Origin: Bacteroidales bacterium UBA1680 | GTDB taxonomy: Bacteria; Bacteroidota; Bacteroidia; Bacteroidales; UBA932 | DNA length: 35,486 nucleotides | Reading direction: 5' to 3' | Assembly (NCBI GenBank): GCA_002320605.1 | Contig: DCKG01000009.1 | Location: 1 to 35,486 of the forward strand | Notes under the pieces: generated by a model | Database searches by the model: none | What the model saw: the letters and a program-made list of their open reading frames with translations, nothing else | What the model was told of the DNA's origin: nothing | Part shown: piece after piece, positions 1 to 6,507 of the stretch | Position numbering within the stretch: position 1 is the first letter of the stretch | Layout of the letters: every line of letters starts with the position of its first letter | Translations under genes and position numbers: made by a program

Positions 1-286
1 TGAAAATTCCATATGCCTCTGGGCTTTTGAACCCCCGCAGGCCTAAGTCAAGATTCAAGCAGCGTCAATGCGAAGATAGGAGTTATGTAGCGGCGTATTG
101 TCATTAGGTTAGTGCCGGGGGACTGAGACCGGCATTCGAATATAGCTAAGATTTCGGAAATACGAAACGTTTTAATAAAATTTTGATTTAAAGACACATT
201 TATGAGCGCTATAGCAAATCGCACAAGTGCAAATACAGGCAGATTTGGCTTAAAATCACTGAATAAAGTTCAGAATGACGTGTTAC
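1..286. other. Intergenic or decayed DNA at the window edge
   Basis: No reading frame was recognised. 160-205 is AT-rich. A REP-like half hairpin CTGAA-TAAAG-TTCAG lies at 258-272 and marks the point where galE similarity begins. The galE 5' part may lie further upstream, outside the window. Confidence 0.4.
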
Positions 287-423
287 GAATTTGAGCGCCT
301 AATTGACGAAAACAGGAAAAAGGAATATTAGATATTCAATATCGGGACTGGCAAGCCGCTGTCCGTCCTGGAACTGATCACCGCCTTCCAAGAGGCTGCC
401 GGCGTGAAGCTCAACTATAAGTT
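287..423 (+). pseudogene. galE: galE remnant, central piece (UDP-glucose 4-epimerase)
   Basis: In the frame of position 332 the translation contains FNIGTGKPLSVLELITAF and then GVKLNYK, the typical C-terminal third of GalE-type NAD-dependent epimerases. The reading continues upstream as ERLIDENRKKEY, but codon 329-331 is a TAG stop where family members carry an acidic residue. Upstream of about 287 the similarity stops at a REP-like fragment (ACTGAATAAAGTTCAGA...TGAC, 257-280), so the 5' two thirds of the gene are missing from this window. The piece ends at TATAAGTT (416-423), where the mobile element begins. Removing the element and one copy of the 8-bp duplication joins this exactly in frame to the piece at 1792. 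The identification is by remembered family sequence; the decay is seen directly. Confidence 0.8.
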
Positions 424-456
424 GGGTCAGATGCAAAACCCTGTGCTTAAGAATGA
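424..456 (+). repeat. Left terminal inverted repeat of the galE element
   Basis: Starts GGGTCAGATG and contains AAAACCCTGTGCTTAAGAAT. It pairs with 1759-1791 with about 27 of 33 matches. Confidence 0.75.
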
Positions 457-817
457 ATGTGATCACCTTGGGACAAGCGGTTCTCCGAGCGGCATTCGGA
501 GGCGGTTGCCTGAAGCATGACGGGAATTAGGTGAGAGGGAAATAAGCACGATTTCCGCCACCGGCATCCTGCGACCAATTCATGGGCTCAGTCCGGATGC
601 TTTTGCAACGCGAACATACATTTATGAGCTGAAAGGATTTGTCCGTGCAATTAGCGGGTGGGGCACTATTCATCGCAGTGGTGCGTAATGAGGCTGTGCC
701 TTCCCATGGGTGCTTTTAGAAACGGGCTGGGCAGGCCAATGTGGTGTGTAGCACCTTATGATTCAAACATGCGTGCCCGACAATTGCAAATGTAGGAACG
801 GAATCGGCTCTGCATGA

Positions 818-935
818 CGGGGTGGTTGGACATCAGATCCTGAATCAAGTTCAGGATGACGGGGCGGAACGCTTGGGATGACGGGGTAGATCGCTCTGGA
901 TGACCGGGTTCGCGATGATGGCGTTGATCGTACAG
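818..935. repeat. REP-like palindrome cluster inside the element
   Basis: A complete hairpin unit TCCTGAA-TCAAG-TTCAGGA followed by TGACGGGG lies at 838-865. Around it are partial units sharing GGATGACGGGG or close variants (about 811, 875, 897, 934). The 7-bp stem and 5-nt loop match the units at 1497-1738, 7433, 10058 and 12858. Confidence 0.7.
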
Positions 936-953
936 GATGAGCGTAGTGGAATT

Positions 954-1163
954 TCGCAAAGTGCTGTCGGAACATGTCCTTCCGGAGGCTCTGCAAATGG
1001 GTGTTGGTCGACAACGTGGCTCTTGGGAGGCTTCGATGTCGAGACATGCCCTTCCCTACGCACCTCTGTGCAGCCTGCCTCGACAGCATTCTGCGAGACA
1101 ACCCCAGGCTATTTCCTTGGTGAGGCCGCCTTTTGGCCTGCCTCGACAGCGCTTTGCGAGACA
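954..1163. repeat. Internal 28-bp direct repeats with inverted partner
   Basis: GCCTGCCTCGACAGC...TGCGAGACA occurs at 1073-1100 and 1136-1163 with 25 of 28 identical bases. The segment 954-970 (TCGCAAAGTGCTGTCGG) is the inverse of its core CGACAGCGCTTTGCGA with 15 of 17 matches. No gene was recognised here. The structure could allow a large stem in single-stranded DNA or mark an older nested repeat. Confidence 0.6.
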
Positions 1164-1496
1164 CTTCTTCCGAACGGTTTGAATATACGTATGCAATTCT
1201 TTATTCGCAGCATCGACAAGGTTTTATGAGACCTTGAAGAGAGATTGTGATTATTCACAATCGTAGGCAACGGTGACATTCATTTTAAGAGCCAAGGACA
1301 CATATTCTCATTGCCGACCCCCGTTCAGTGAAACTGGGTGGGCGGCGCAGTTCTTCATTACAAGCCAGTCGGTGGCACTATACCGTCGCCCATAAATTCT
1401 CGTACTTCTAGACGAGGACATGGATGTATGCTTTGCGACCACAGCTTCGCCGGCAGCCCCGCATTTCACGTTGACGGGAAAACAAGTTCATTCTTC

Positions 1497-1738
1497 TCCC
1501 GTCATCCTGGCTTGACCAGGAATCTGGGCTCGTTTATCCCCGTCATCCGGACTTGATCCGGAATCGAGGCTCGTGTTTCCCCGTCATTCCGGACTCGATC
1601 CGGAATCTAGGCTTGCGAAGAACAGATCCTGAATCAAGTTCAGGATGACAACAGTGGGTTGTGCAGGATGACAACAGTGGGTCGTGCAGGATGACGAGGT
1701 GAGTCGAATAGATCCTTTCCAAGTTCAGGATGACGTGG
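1497..1738. repeat. REP-like palindrome array, right part of the element
   Basis: Three forward units of the form CCCGTCATCCGGACTTGATC (with variants) lead through TCTAGGCTTGCGAA into an inverted unit, ATCCTGAATCAAGTTCAGGA, then several TGCAGGATGAC partial copies. Outer arms CCCGTCATCC and GGATGACG face each other, giving a REPIN-like arrangement. The same order of blocks recurs at 7433-7549 and 10058-10174. Confidence 0.75.
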
Positions 1739-1740
1739 TG

Positions 1741-1791
1741 CATTCTGAAACACAGGGTACATTCTTAAACACAGGGTTTTGGACTTGATCC
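1741..1791 (-). repeat. Right terminal inverted repeat with a tandem inner copy
   Basis: The outer repeat (1759-1791) ends GGGTTTTGGACTTGATCC. Its inner half is preceded by a tandem copy: CATTCTGAAACACAGGG at 1741-1757 and CATTCTTAAACACAGGG at 1760-1776 (16 of 17 identical, 19-bp period). The left end has only one copy of this motif. Confidence 0.7.
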
Positions 1792-1944
1792 TATAAGTTC
1801 GCGCCTCGCAGGGCAGGTGACGTAACGGCGATATGGGCCGATCCGTCTCTCGCCAATCAGGAACTTGGCTGGGAAGCGGGACGTCCCATCAAAGACACTC
1901 TCGCTGCCGCATGGGCATGGGAGAAGCATCTGGCAGGAAAATAA
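1792..1944 (+). pseudogene. galE: galE remnant, C-terminal piece
   Basis: From 1792 the frame reads YKFAPRRAGDVTAIWADP, then a stretch containing ELGWEAGRP, and ends AWAWEKHLAGK before a TAA at 1942-1944. This is the canonical GalE C-terminus (PRRxGD, ADPS, ELGW, W-WE). It has no start codon and is cut from the rest of the gene by the 1368-bp element at 424-1791. It ends 3 bp before the stop of the convergent small gene at 1948. With the stop at 329 and the missing 5' end, the whole galE locus is a pseudogene; another galE copy probably serves the cell (inference). Confidence 0.85.
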
Positions 1945-1947
1945 TCC

Positions 1948-2241
1948 TTAGGCTGACTTAACTTCGCTGGCGACTTTCACAAGGCCGCTCAGCTCTTCAT
2001 ACAGAGCATCGGTTTTCTCGAGCAGCTCTTTACGGATGGCTTTGTAATAGGCTGCATTCTTCTTTTCCGTTTTGGAATTAACCTTATCCCTGAGGTCGTT
2101 ATAAAGATTGACAGCCTTACCTAGCAAATTCTCGACTGACTCCGATACAGAGTCAGAATGAAGCGAAGCGAACAAGGAGCAATCCTCGATGAAAGCCCCT
2201 ATGACATATTCAATGTCCTTCTTGATGTCTCTCAAATTCAT
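1948..2241 (-). CDS. Small conserved Bacteroidales protein, function unknown
   Basis: This encodes a 97-residue soluble protein with no signal peptide or membrane segment. It is predicted to be almost all helical and is rich in charged residues, starting MNLRDIKKDIEYVIGAF and ending in a Lys/Glu-rich helix. It resembles small uncharacterised proteins common in Bacteroidales genomes (recalled from family knowledge, not searched). An earlier in-frame ATG would add 21 residues but lies upstream of a TATCTTTG promoter box at about 2262-2269, so the start at 2241 is preferred. It lies next to the HepT/MntA pair but has its own promoter, so it is not obviously part of that system. I cannot assign a function. 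Confidence 0.75.
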   Translation of the reverse strand: MNLRDIKKDIEYVIGAFIEDCSLFASLHSDSVSESVENLLGKAVNLYNDLRDKVNSKTEKKNAAYYKAIRKELLEKTDALYEELSGLVKVASEVKSA

Positions 2242-2257
2242 AGCGTTCTGAATTAAT

Positions 2258-2269
2258 CCGTTGCAAAGA
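2258..2269 (-). promoter_or_regulatory. Promoter of the small gene at 1948-2241
   Basis: The minus strand reads TTGTATCTTTGCAACGG, a perfect Bacteroidetes TAnnTTTG box (TATCTTTG) about 20 nt before the chosen start. It lies just past the end of hepT, so hepT does not need to drive this gene. Confidence 0.6.
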
Positions 2270-2281
2270 TACAACTTTTTT

Positions 2282-2623
2282 CTAATCCTCCGCCATAAAG
2301 GCATCGACTTCTGATTTCAGTTTTGGGAGATCGTTTATGACGATTTTCCACATTACGTCATCCGTCACGGCTGCGTAGTCGTGGATGACCCGGTTTCGCG
2401 TGGCTATTATGGCTCTGGCATTTGAAATTTCAATTTCAGGATTGTCCTTGATAATCTTGTTTACGGCCTCTCCAATGATGCCGATATTGCGCTCAATAGC
2501 ACGGCGAAGCATTAGATTCTTTCCATATTCCTCGAATTGGCGAGGGACATGGTCAAAGAACGACTGGATTTCGTCGATGGCAGTAGAAATGTCGTAGAGG
2601 TGTGCCTTAAGATGCCTATCCAT
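2282..2623 (-). CDS. hepT: HepT-family toxin (HEPN RNase), type VII TA
   Basis: A 113-residue all-helical HEPN protein of the DUF86/HepT family. The catalytic RX4HXY motif is intact as R76-NRVI-H81-D-Y83. In characterised HepT toxins this motif cleaves RNA, and the Tyr is the target of AMPylation by the partner MntA, which neutralises the toxin. Length is normal for the family. The start codon lies inside the 3' end of mntA (8-nt overlap, 2616-2623), so the two are translationally coupled with the antitoxin first, the usual order. All key residues are present and no frameshift is seen, so the system is probably functional (inference). Confidence 0.88.
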   Translation of the reverse strand: MDRHLKAHLYDISTAIDEIQSFFDHVPRQFEEYGKNLMLRRAIERNIGIIGEAVNKIIKDNPEIEISNARAIIATRNRVIHDYAAVTDDVMWKIVINDLPKLKSEVDAFMAED

Positions 2624-2921
2624 AGATTATCTGTTTGGTCTCGTCAAGTTCTTCCTTGAAATAGGGATTCTTTATGGCATTGTATTCCACCAAATCCACA
2701 TCTCGCTTAAGAAGGTCTTCCAGAGCAAACTTGAAATCAAAGTAATTGTCCCCATATACTGGCAGAGGAAGGGCCTCCCTGTCAAACACAACGATAAAAT
2801 CTATGTCACTGTTCTTATTGAACTTTCTAGTGAGTGCCGATCCGAACACATATAATTGCAACACTTTGTGTTTCTCACACAAAGCGACAATTTGAGCCAT
2901 ATTCCGTTTAATCAGCCTCAT
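2616..2921 (-). CDS. mntA: MntA-family antitoxin (minimal nucleotidyltransferase)
   Basis: A 101-residue minimal nucleotidyltransferase. The GSX10DXD signature is exact: G27-S28, ten residues, then D39-I-D41, which bind Mg-ATP. In MntA/HepT systems this enzyme transfers AMP groups to the HepT tyrosine and blocks the toxin. The ATG at 2921 (MRLIKRN) is chosen: the reading frame is open further but only from a TTG that overlaps the promoter box. The TATCTTTG box ends only 6 nt before this ATG, so the mRNA would be leaderless or nearly so. If the Met at 2900 is used instead, the protein is 7 residues shorter. It lies directly behind radA but with its own promoter. Confidence 0.88.
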   Translation of the reverse strand: MRLIKRNMAQIVALCEKHKVLQLYVFGSALTRKFNKNSDIDFIVVFDREALPLPVYGDNYFDFKFALEDLLKRDVDLVEYNAIKNPYFKEELDETKQIIYG

Positions 2922-2927
2922 ACATTG

Positions 2928-2959
2928 CAAAGATAGCTAAAATTATTCATTCTCTGAAA
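2928..2959 (-). promoter_or_regulatory. mntA-hepT promoter
   Basis: The minus strand shows TTTC at 2956-2959 (consensus TTTG), a 20-nt spacer, and TATCTTTG at 2928-2935, a perfect -7 box. Its spacing to the ATG at 2921 is 6 nt. It overlaps the 3' end of radA. Confidence 0.65.
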
Positions 2960-4311
2960 AGCGCCTTCACCAGGGCGGGAATATCAGCCGCCTTGACGAC
3001 GGAGATTTTCTTAGGCTTGAAGTCCGAAGAAGAGAAGGATGAAATGAATATTTTGCCGAAGCCCAGGCGCTCTGCCTCCATCACTCTCCTGTCGACCTGG
3101 GACACGGGACGTATTTCTCCGCTGAGCCCAACCTCTCCTGCGAAACAGTAAGTCTCCAGAATTGGAAAATCGAAATTCGAAGAAAGCACGGCGCTCACGA
3201 CTGCCAGATCGCAAGCAGGGTCGCTCACTCGCAGGCCACCGGCCATATTCAGGAACACATCCTTCTGAGCCAATTTGAAGCCGGCCCTCTTCTCCAGCAC
3301 CGCCAGAAGCATATTCAATCTGCGAGCATCGAACCCCGTTGCGGAGCGTTGGGCAGTACCATACACGGCAGAGCTCACAAGCGCCTGGACCTCAAACAGA
3401 AACGGCCTGGTCCCATCCATCATTGCACTGATCGCCGTCCCGCTGAGCCCGGCCTCATGCATGGGAATCAGCAGTTCGGAAGGGTTCTCCACCTGCCGCA
3501 GCCCATGGCCAGTCATCTCGAAAACGGCAAGCTCGGAAGTGGAGCCGAAACGATTCTTTATGCTGCGAAGTATCCTGTAGGCTCCCCTATTCTCCCCCTC
3601 GAACTGAAGCACCACGTCAACTATGTGCTCCAAAATCTTAGGGCCGGCGATATAGCCTTCTTTGGTAATATGACCTATTAATATTATAGGAATCCCTGTC
3701 TCTTTCGCCAGCCTGAGCAATCTGGACGCAACCTCCTTTATCTGGGTTACCGAGCCTGGAGCCGAATCTGCCATCTCGGTGAACATGGTCTGCACAGAAT
3801 CAACGATCATCAGGTCTGGCATTAGCTCTCGCGCCTGCACGATAATGTCCTCTATCGATGTCTCGCTGTAAATCTGGCAGTTAGAGGCATCGCCTTTCAG
3901 CCTGTCCGCCCTCATCTTGACCTGCCTCTCGCTCTCCTCGCCCGTGACGTAGAGCGTTTTCAAAGACGGGTTCGCCAGCGGTATCTGCAACGAGAGAGTT
4001 GACTTCCCGATTCCGGGCTCTCCGCCAATCAGGACTAAAGACCCGCGAACCATTCCGCCACCGAGGATTCTGTCCAGCTCACTATTGTTCAATGAAATTC
4101 GGTCATCAGTACCAGAATCTATTTCTTTCAATGGACGAGGCCCATGCCCGCTGACAGGCATGCCGCCCCTGAACTTGCCTCCGGACTCGACCTTCTTCTC
4201 CACGATAGTGTTCCATTCCCCGCAGGCAGGACATCTGCCCATCCACTTCGGATACTCGTTTCCGCAATTGGTGCAGAACCAGACCGACTTCTGTTTTCCC
4301 GTTACTGCCAT
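2947..4311 (-). CDS. radA: DNA repair protein RadA/Sms
   Basis: This encodes 454 residues, the normal RadA size. From the N-terminus: a four-cysteine zinc finger (C13, C16, C27, C30), a RecA-like ATPase with Walker A GGEPGIGKS at 96-104 and Walker B LMIVD near 168, the RadA-specific KNRFG motif at 252-256, and a C-terminal Lon-protease-like domain. RadA helps process recombination intermediates by driving branch migration. The ATG at 4311 (MAVTGKQ) is chosen because it directly precedes the zinc finger; the frame stays open 25 codons further up, but that part is unlike the family and holds the untranslated leader behind a TATATTTG box at 4364-4371. The mntA promoter overlaps its last codons. 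Confidence 0.96.
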   Translation of the reverse strand: MAVTGKQKSVWFCTNCGNEYPKWMGRCPACGEWNTIVEKKVESGGKFRGGMPVSGHGPRPLKEIDSGTDDRISLNNSELDRILGGGMVRGSLVLIGGEPGIGKSTLSLQIPLANPSLKTLYVTGEESERQVKMRADRLKGDASNCQIYSETSIEDIIVQARELMPDLMIVDSVQTMFTEMADSAPGSVTQIKEVASRLLRLAKETGIPIILIGHITKEGYIAGPKILEHIVDVVLQFEGENRGAYRILRSIKNRFGSTSELAVFEMTGHGLRQVENPSELLIPMHEAGLSGTAISAMMDGTRPFLFEVQALVSSAVYGTAQRSATGFDARRLNMLLAVLEKRAGFKLAQKDVFLNMAGGLRVSDPACDLAVVSAVLSSNFDFPILETYCFAGEVGLSGEIRPVSQVDRRVMEAERLGFGKIFISSFSSSDFKPKKISVVKAADIPALVKALFRE

Positions 4312-4363
4312 ATTCAATATTCTTCTGAACGCCACACGAAAATGAGCCGGTGCGACGCGTCCC

Positions 4364-4371
4364 CAAATATA
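4364..4371 (-). promoter_or_regulatory. radA -7 box
   Basis: TATATTTG on the minus strand, about 50 nt before the preferred radA start. No clear TTTG lies at the expected -33 distance. Confidence 0.45.
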
Positions 4372-4414
4372 CAAAAAAAGCAGCATCTAGGTTTTAGCCC
4401 GGACACCGCAAAAC

Positions 4415-4430
4415 AAATCCCGCAGGATTT
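4415..4430 (-). terminator. Hairpin downstream of the small lipoprotein gene
   Basis: On the minus strand AAATCC-TGCG-GGATTT is followed by GTTTTG. This is a 6-bp stem with a tetraloop and a short T tract, 17 nt past the stop of the lipoprotein gene. Confidence 0.45.
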
Positions 4431-4447
4431 AGAATGAAGAAGAGTGA

Positions 4448-4639
4448 TTATTTCGTAGTATCAGCAGATGCAACTGTATCTACTGGTGCTGCTACGCTGT
4501 CGGCAGCTGCAGGAGCAGCCTCCTCAACGGTCTCCTGTGCAGGAGCTTCGGCTTCACCATTCTTTGCGTTCTTGTTTCCGCAAGATGCAACCATTGCTAC
4601 CATAGCGACGATTGCGATTGACATTAATACCTTTTTCAT
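4448..4639 (-). CDS. Tiny lipoprotein, Ala/Glu-rich, function unknown
   Basis: A 63-residue protein with a short signal sequence (MKKVLMSIAIVAMVAMVAS) ending in a lipobox VASC; Cys20 would be the lipidated first residue. The mature part is low-complexity, rich in Ala, Glu, Pro, Val, Asp and Thr, with no domain. Small lipoproteins of this type are common in Bacteroidetes and are usually well expressed. A strong promoter and a hairpin terminator bracket the gene, so it is probably a single-gene transcript. The bias of the mature part suggests an unstructured periplasmic or surface tail. Confidence 0.8.
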   Translation of the reverse strand: MKKVLMSIAIVAMVAMVASCGNKNAKNGEAEAPAQETVEEAAPAAADSVAAPVDTVASADTTK

Positions 4640-4680
4640 AATACTAACTAACCAAAAATAGTGTTTGCTTTTTCTGGGCG

Positions 4681-4711
4681 CAAAATTAAATATATTTTTT
4701 TAATATGCAAT
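4681..4711 (-). promoter_or_regulatory. Promoter of the tiny lipoprotein gene
   Basis: On the minus strand TTG (4708-4710), a 19-nt AT-rich spacer, and TAATTTTG (4681-4688), a perfect TAnnTTTG box. The start codon is about 40 nt downstream. Confidence 0.7.
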
Positions 4712-4739
4712 AATTTAATAACATTTTATTCAAGGCTCC

Positions 4740-5261
4740 TCACCTTGGCAATTCGCATTTTTCGAAGTTCTTTATCTTTCCGCTTAAGACTTCAAAGCGG
4801 AAGGCCATCCTTGGCACTTCGGCCGGTCCCTGGCGGCCACAGGCTCCCGGATTCATGAAGAGCATGTCGTATTCTTTATCCCTGAACACTTGAGGTATGT
4901 GGGTGTGCCCACAGACGAATATGTCAGGATGAATGGTGTCTATCAGCCTCTTCGCCTCGAAGTCGTAGACGAGTTTGTTCGGGGTGTAAGCCCAATAACT
5001 TCCTCGCCTAAGCCCGATATGGATCATTAGGATTCGTAAGCCTTCACAGTTAAAAATTTTATATAACGGGAATTCCTGCCGCACATCCTGTCCGTCGCAA
5101 TTCCCGTAGACCCCTACGAGCGGCTTGAAATCAGCTATCTCATGGGCACATTCGAGCGTCCCGAAGTCTCCCGCATGCCAAATCTGGTCTACCGGCTTCA
5201 AGAACTCTTTCACTGCATCATCGAAAAGCCCGTGAGTATCAGAAATGAGGCCAATGTACAT
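4740..5261 (-). CDS. YfcE/MJ0936-type metallophosphoesterase
   Basis: A compact 173-residue calcineurin-like phosphoesterase with all metal-binding motifs: D8-T-H10, GD (G31-D32), GNCD (G53-N54-C55-D56), and later H and GHTH near residue 120. Related enzymes (YfcE, MJ0936) are dimetal phosphodiesterases active on small substrates; the natural substrate is usually unknown. There is no signal peptide, so it is cytoplasmic. It starts 2 nt after the stop of the NagX-like gene, so the two are co-transcribed from the promoter at 6438. Confidence 0.9.
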   Translation of the reverse strand: MYIGLISDTHGLFDDAVKEFLKPVDQIWHAGDFGTLECAHEIADFKPLVGVYGNCDGQDVRQEFPLYKIFNCEGLRILMIHIGLRRGSYWAYTPNKLVYDFEAKRLIDTIHPDIFVCGHTHIPQVFRDKEYDMLFMNPGACGRQGPAEVPRMAFRFEVLSGKIKNFEKCELPR

Positions 5262-5263
5262 GA

Positions 5264-6427
5264 CTAAAGCTTAATTATGATATTCTTTTTGTAAAGCACC
5301 CACTGAATGCAGAAGATCACGAAAGCGAAAATCAGCGCATACGCCAAAGAAACATATTCATTGGCTCCGAAATACTTGGACGGAGAGAAGCCAAAGAGCG
5401 AAAGCGTCTTAGCCAAGACTCCGGACAGGACGAAAGCGGCCAGGGCATTCATGCCCATGGCCTTGAACGGAACGAAGCCTTTCTCGCAACCTTTGATGTC
5501 GATCACCCATGCGAGGCAGCCCAGGACCAGCATAGCCCAGCCACCAGCATAGAAGACGTAAGAAGCCGACCACAAAGGCTTTGAAATCGGAATCCAGATG
5601 CTTAACACCATTGCAAGCGCCAGGCAGCAGCACCCATAAAAAAACATTCTGCTCACCACCGACAGGCTTGCAGGATCGTCCACGGCAGCCGTCTCGCTTA
5701 CGCCCAAGTCCTTGTGCGAATGCAGGATCATGAAGCCTACGAGATAACCTAGAAGAGCTGTGCACGCCCTGGTCATCGTTCCTAGCAACCCTTCCGGGTC
5801 AAAGTTGGTCCCATTGTAGCCATGATAGCAATGATTGCCGCCCACAAGCCACTCATCGATGCGCATCGGGACGTTTCCTTCGAGGGTGAACGGTCCAGGC
5901 TCCCTGCCGAAAATCAGCAGAATGGCGGTGTAAGCAGCGCACAGCACGCCCACTGCGCCAAGCAGACGCACCGGCTTTTTCAGCCACACTACCAGACAGC
6001 CTCCAAGAATATATGCCAGGCCGATTCCCTGCAGCACTCCGAAAATTCTCTTGTGCTGGAGCCAGTAAAGGTAGTTCTGCCCGAAACTCCACTCCGGATC
6101 ATGTGGCGCGGGCGGGAAAAACGGGAACAGGTTCAAAGCGAGCCCCACCAAGAAGATTAGAATGCCTCGCTTGATGATGTGTTTGTAAGCTTTTCCGTCT
6201 CTGCCTTCAAATTTTCGCAGCGAGAATGCCATGGCGCAACCCACGCAGAATAGGAAGAACGGAAACACCAGGTCCGTAGGCGTGCAGCCTACCCATGCCG
6301 CATGTTGTAATGGCGGGAATATATGGGACCAGCTGCCAGGGTTGTTGACTATACACATAAATGCCACGGTCATGCCCCGCAGCACATCAAGAGAGACGTA
6401 TCTTTTCTTCATCGGCATAATTCTCAT
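5264..6427 (-). CDS. NagX/HGSNAT-like membrane acyltransferase (DUF5009)
   Basis: A 387-residue polytopic membrane protein with about 10-11 hydrophobic segments. The N-terminal SLDVLRGMTVAFM and TPTDLVFPFFLF motifs are typical of the COG4299/heparan-alpha-glucosaminide N-acetyltransferase group, as is DPEGLLGTM in the middle. Human HGSNAT transfers acetyl from cytosolic acetyl-CoA to glucosamine on the other side of the membrane; the bacterial relatives are linked to amino-sugar use, but the exact substrate here is unknown. Three nearby start codons are possible (6427, 6418, 6412); MKKRYVSLDV at 6412 is the core start. The promoter ends only about 10 nt before 6427. The gene lies divergent to rsmE and leads the yfcE-like gene. 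Confidence 0.88.
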   Translation of the reverse strand: MRIMPMKKRYVSLDVLRGMTVAFMCIVNNPGSWSHIFPPLQHAAWVGCTPTDLVFPFFLFCVGCAMAFSLRKFEGRDGKAYKHIIKRGILIFLVGLALNLFPFFPPAPHDPEWSFGQNYLYWLQHKRIFGVLQGIGLAYILGGCLVVWLKKPVRLLGAVGVLCAAYTAILLIFGREPGPFTLEGNVPMRIDEWLVGGNHCYHGYNGTNFDPEGLLGTMTRACTALLGYLVGFMILHSHKDLGVSETAAVDDPASLSVVSRMFFYGCCCLALAMVLSIWIPISKPLWSASYVFYAGGWAMLVLGCLAWVIDIKGCEKGFVPFKAMGMNALAAFVLSGVLAKTLSLFGFSPSKYFGANEYVSLAYALIFAFVIFCIQWVLYKKNIIIKL

Positions 6428-6437
6428 ATTGGATGGC

Positions 6438-6445
6438 CAAATTTA
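6438..6445 (-). promoter_or_regulatory. NagX-like gene -7 box
   Basis: TAAATTTG on the minus strand, about 10 nt before the first possible start. It is back to back with the rsmE promoter. Confidence 0.55.
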
Positions 6446-6465
6446 CGACTTTTTAAAATATTCTT

Positions 6466-6473
6466 TAACTTTG
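6466..6473 (+). promoter_or_regulatory. rsmE -7 box
   Basis: TAACTTTG on the plus strand, 34 nt before the rsmE ATG. The upstream half overlaps the divergent promoter at 6438-6445. Confidence 0.5.
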
Positions 6474-6507
6474 GCTTCATAAATATCTTTCTTTAAGGCA
6501 AATCATC

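Larger units (their letters stand above)
424..1791. mobile_element. Non-autonomous TIR element inserted in galE
   Basis: The element is 1368 bp. Its left end (424-456) reads GGGTCAGATGCAAAACCCTG... and the reverse complement of its right end reads GGATCAAGTCCAAAACCCTG...; the two 33-bp ends match at about 27 positions, including an uninterrupted 11-bp core AAAACCCTGTG and the TTAAGAATG after it. It is flanked by an 8-bp direct duplication TATAAGTT (416-423 and 1792-1799), and its precise removal restores the galE reading frame. No open frame inside looks like a transposase; the open frames present overlap palindromic repeats. The interior carries GGATGACGGGG-type REP units (818-935, 1497-1738), a 28-bp direct repeat (1073/1136) and an inverted partner (954-970). 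An 8-bp duplication is compatible with several IS families and does not settle the source. A partial copy of its right end lies at 7433-7587. Confidence 0.8.

Noticed and set aside
756..1229. Several overlapping open frames of 67-133 codons on both strands
   Set aside because: They lie over REP-like palindromes and repeats, have repeat-like, Arg/Ser/Pro-rich translations and no start or promoter signals. They are not real genes.
1497..1738. Array of similar units that could look like a CRISPR
   Set aside because: Units are palindromic, of unequal length and orientation, and the spacers between them are themselves repeat pieces. No cas genes are present.
2922..2930. TTG start for mntA
   Set aside because: It lies on the last bases of the TATCTTTG box. 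The ATG at 2921 fits both the family start and the transcript.
4312..4386. 25-residue N-terminal extension of RadA
   Set aside because: Not like the family, and the frame there covers the leader after the TATATTTG box.
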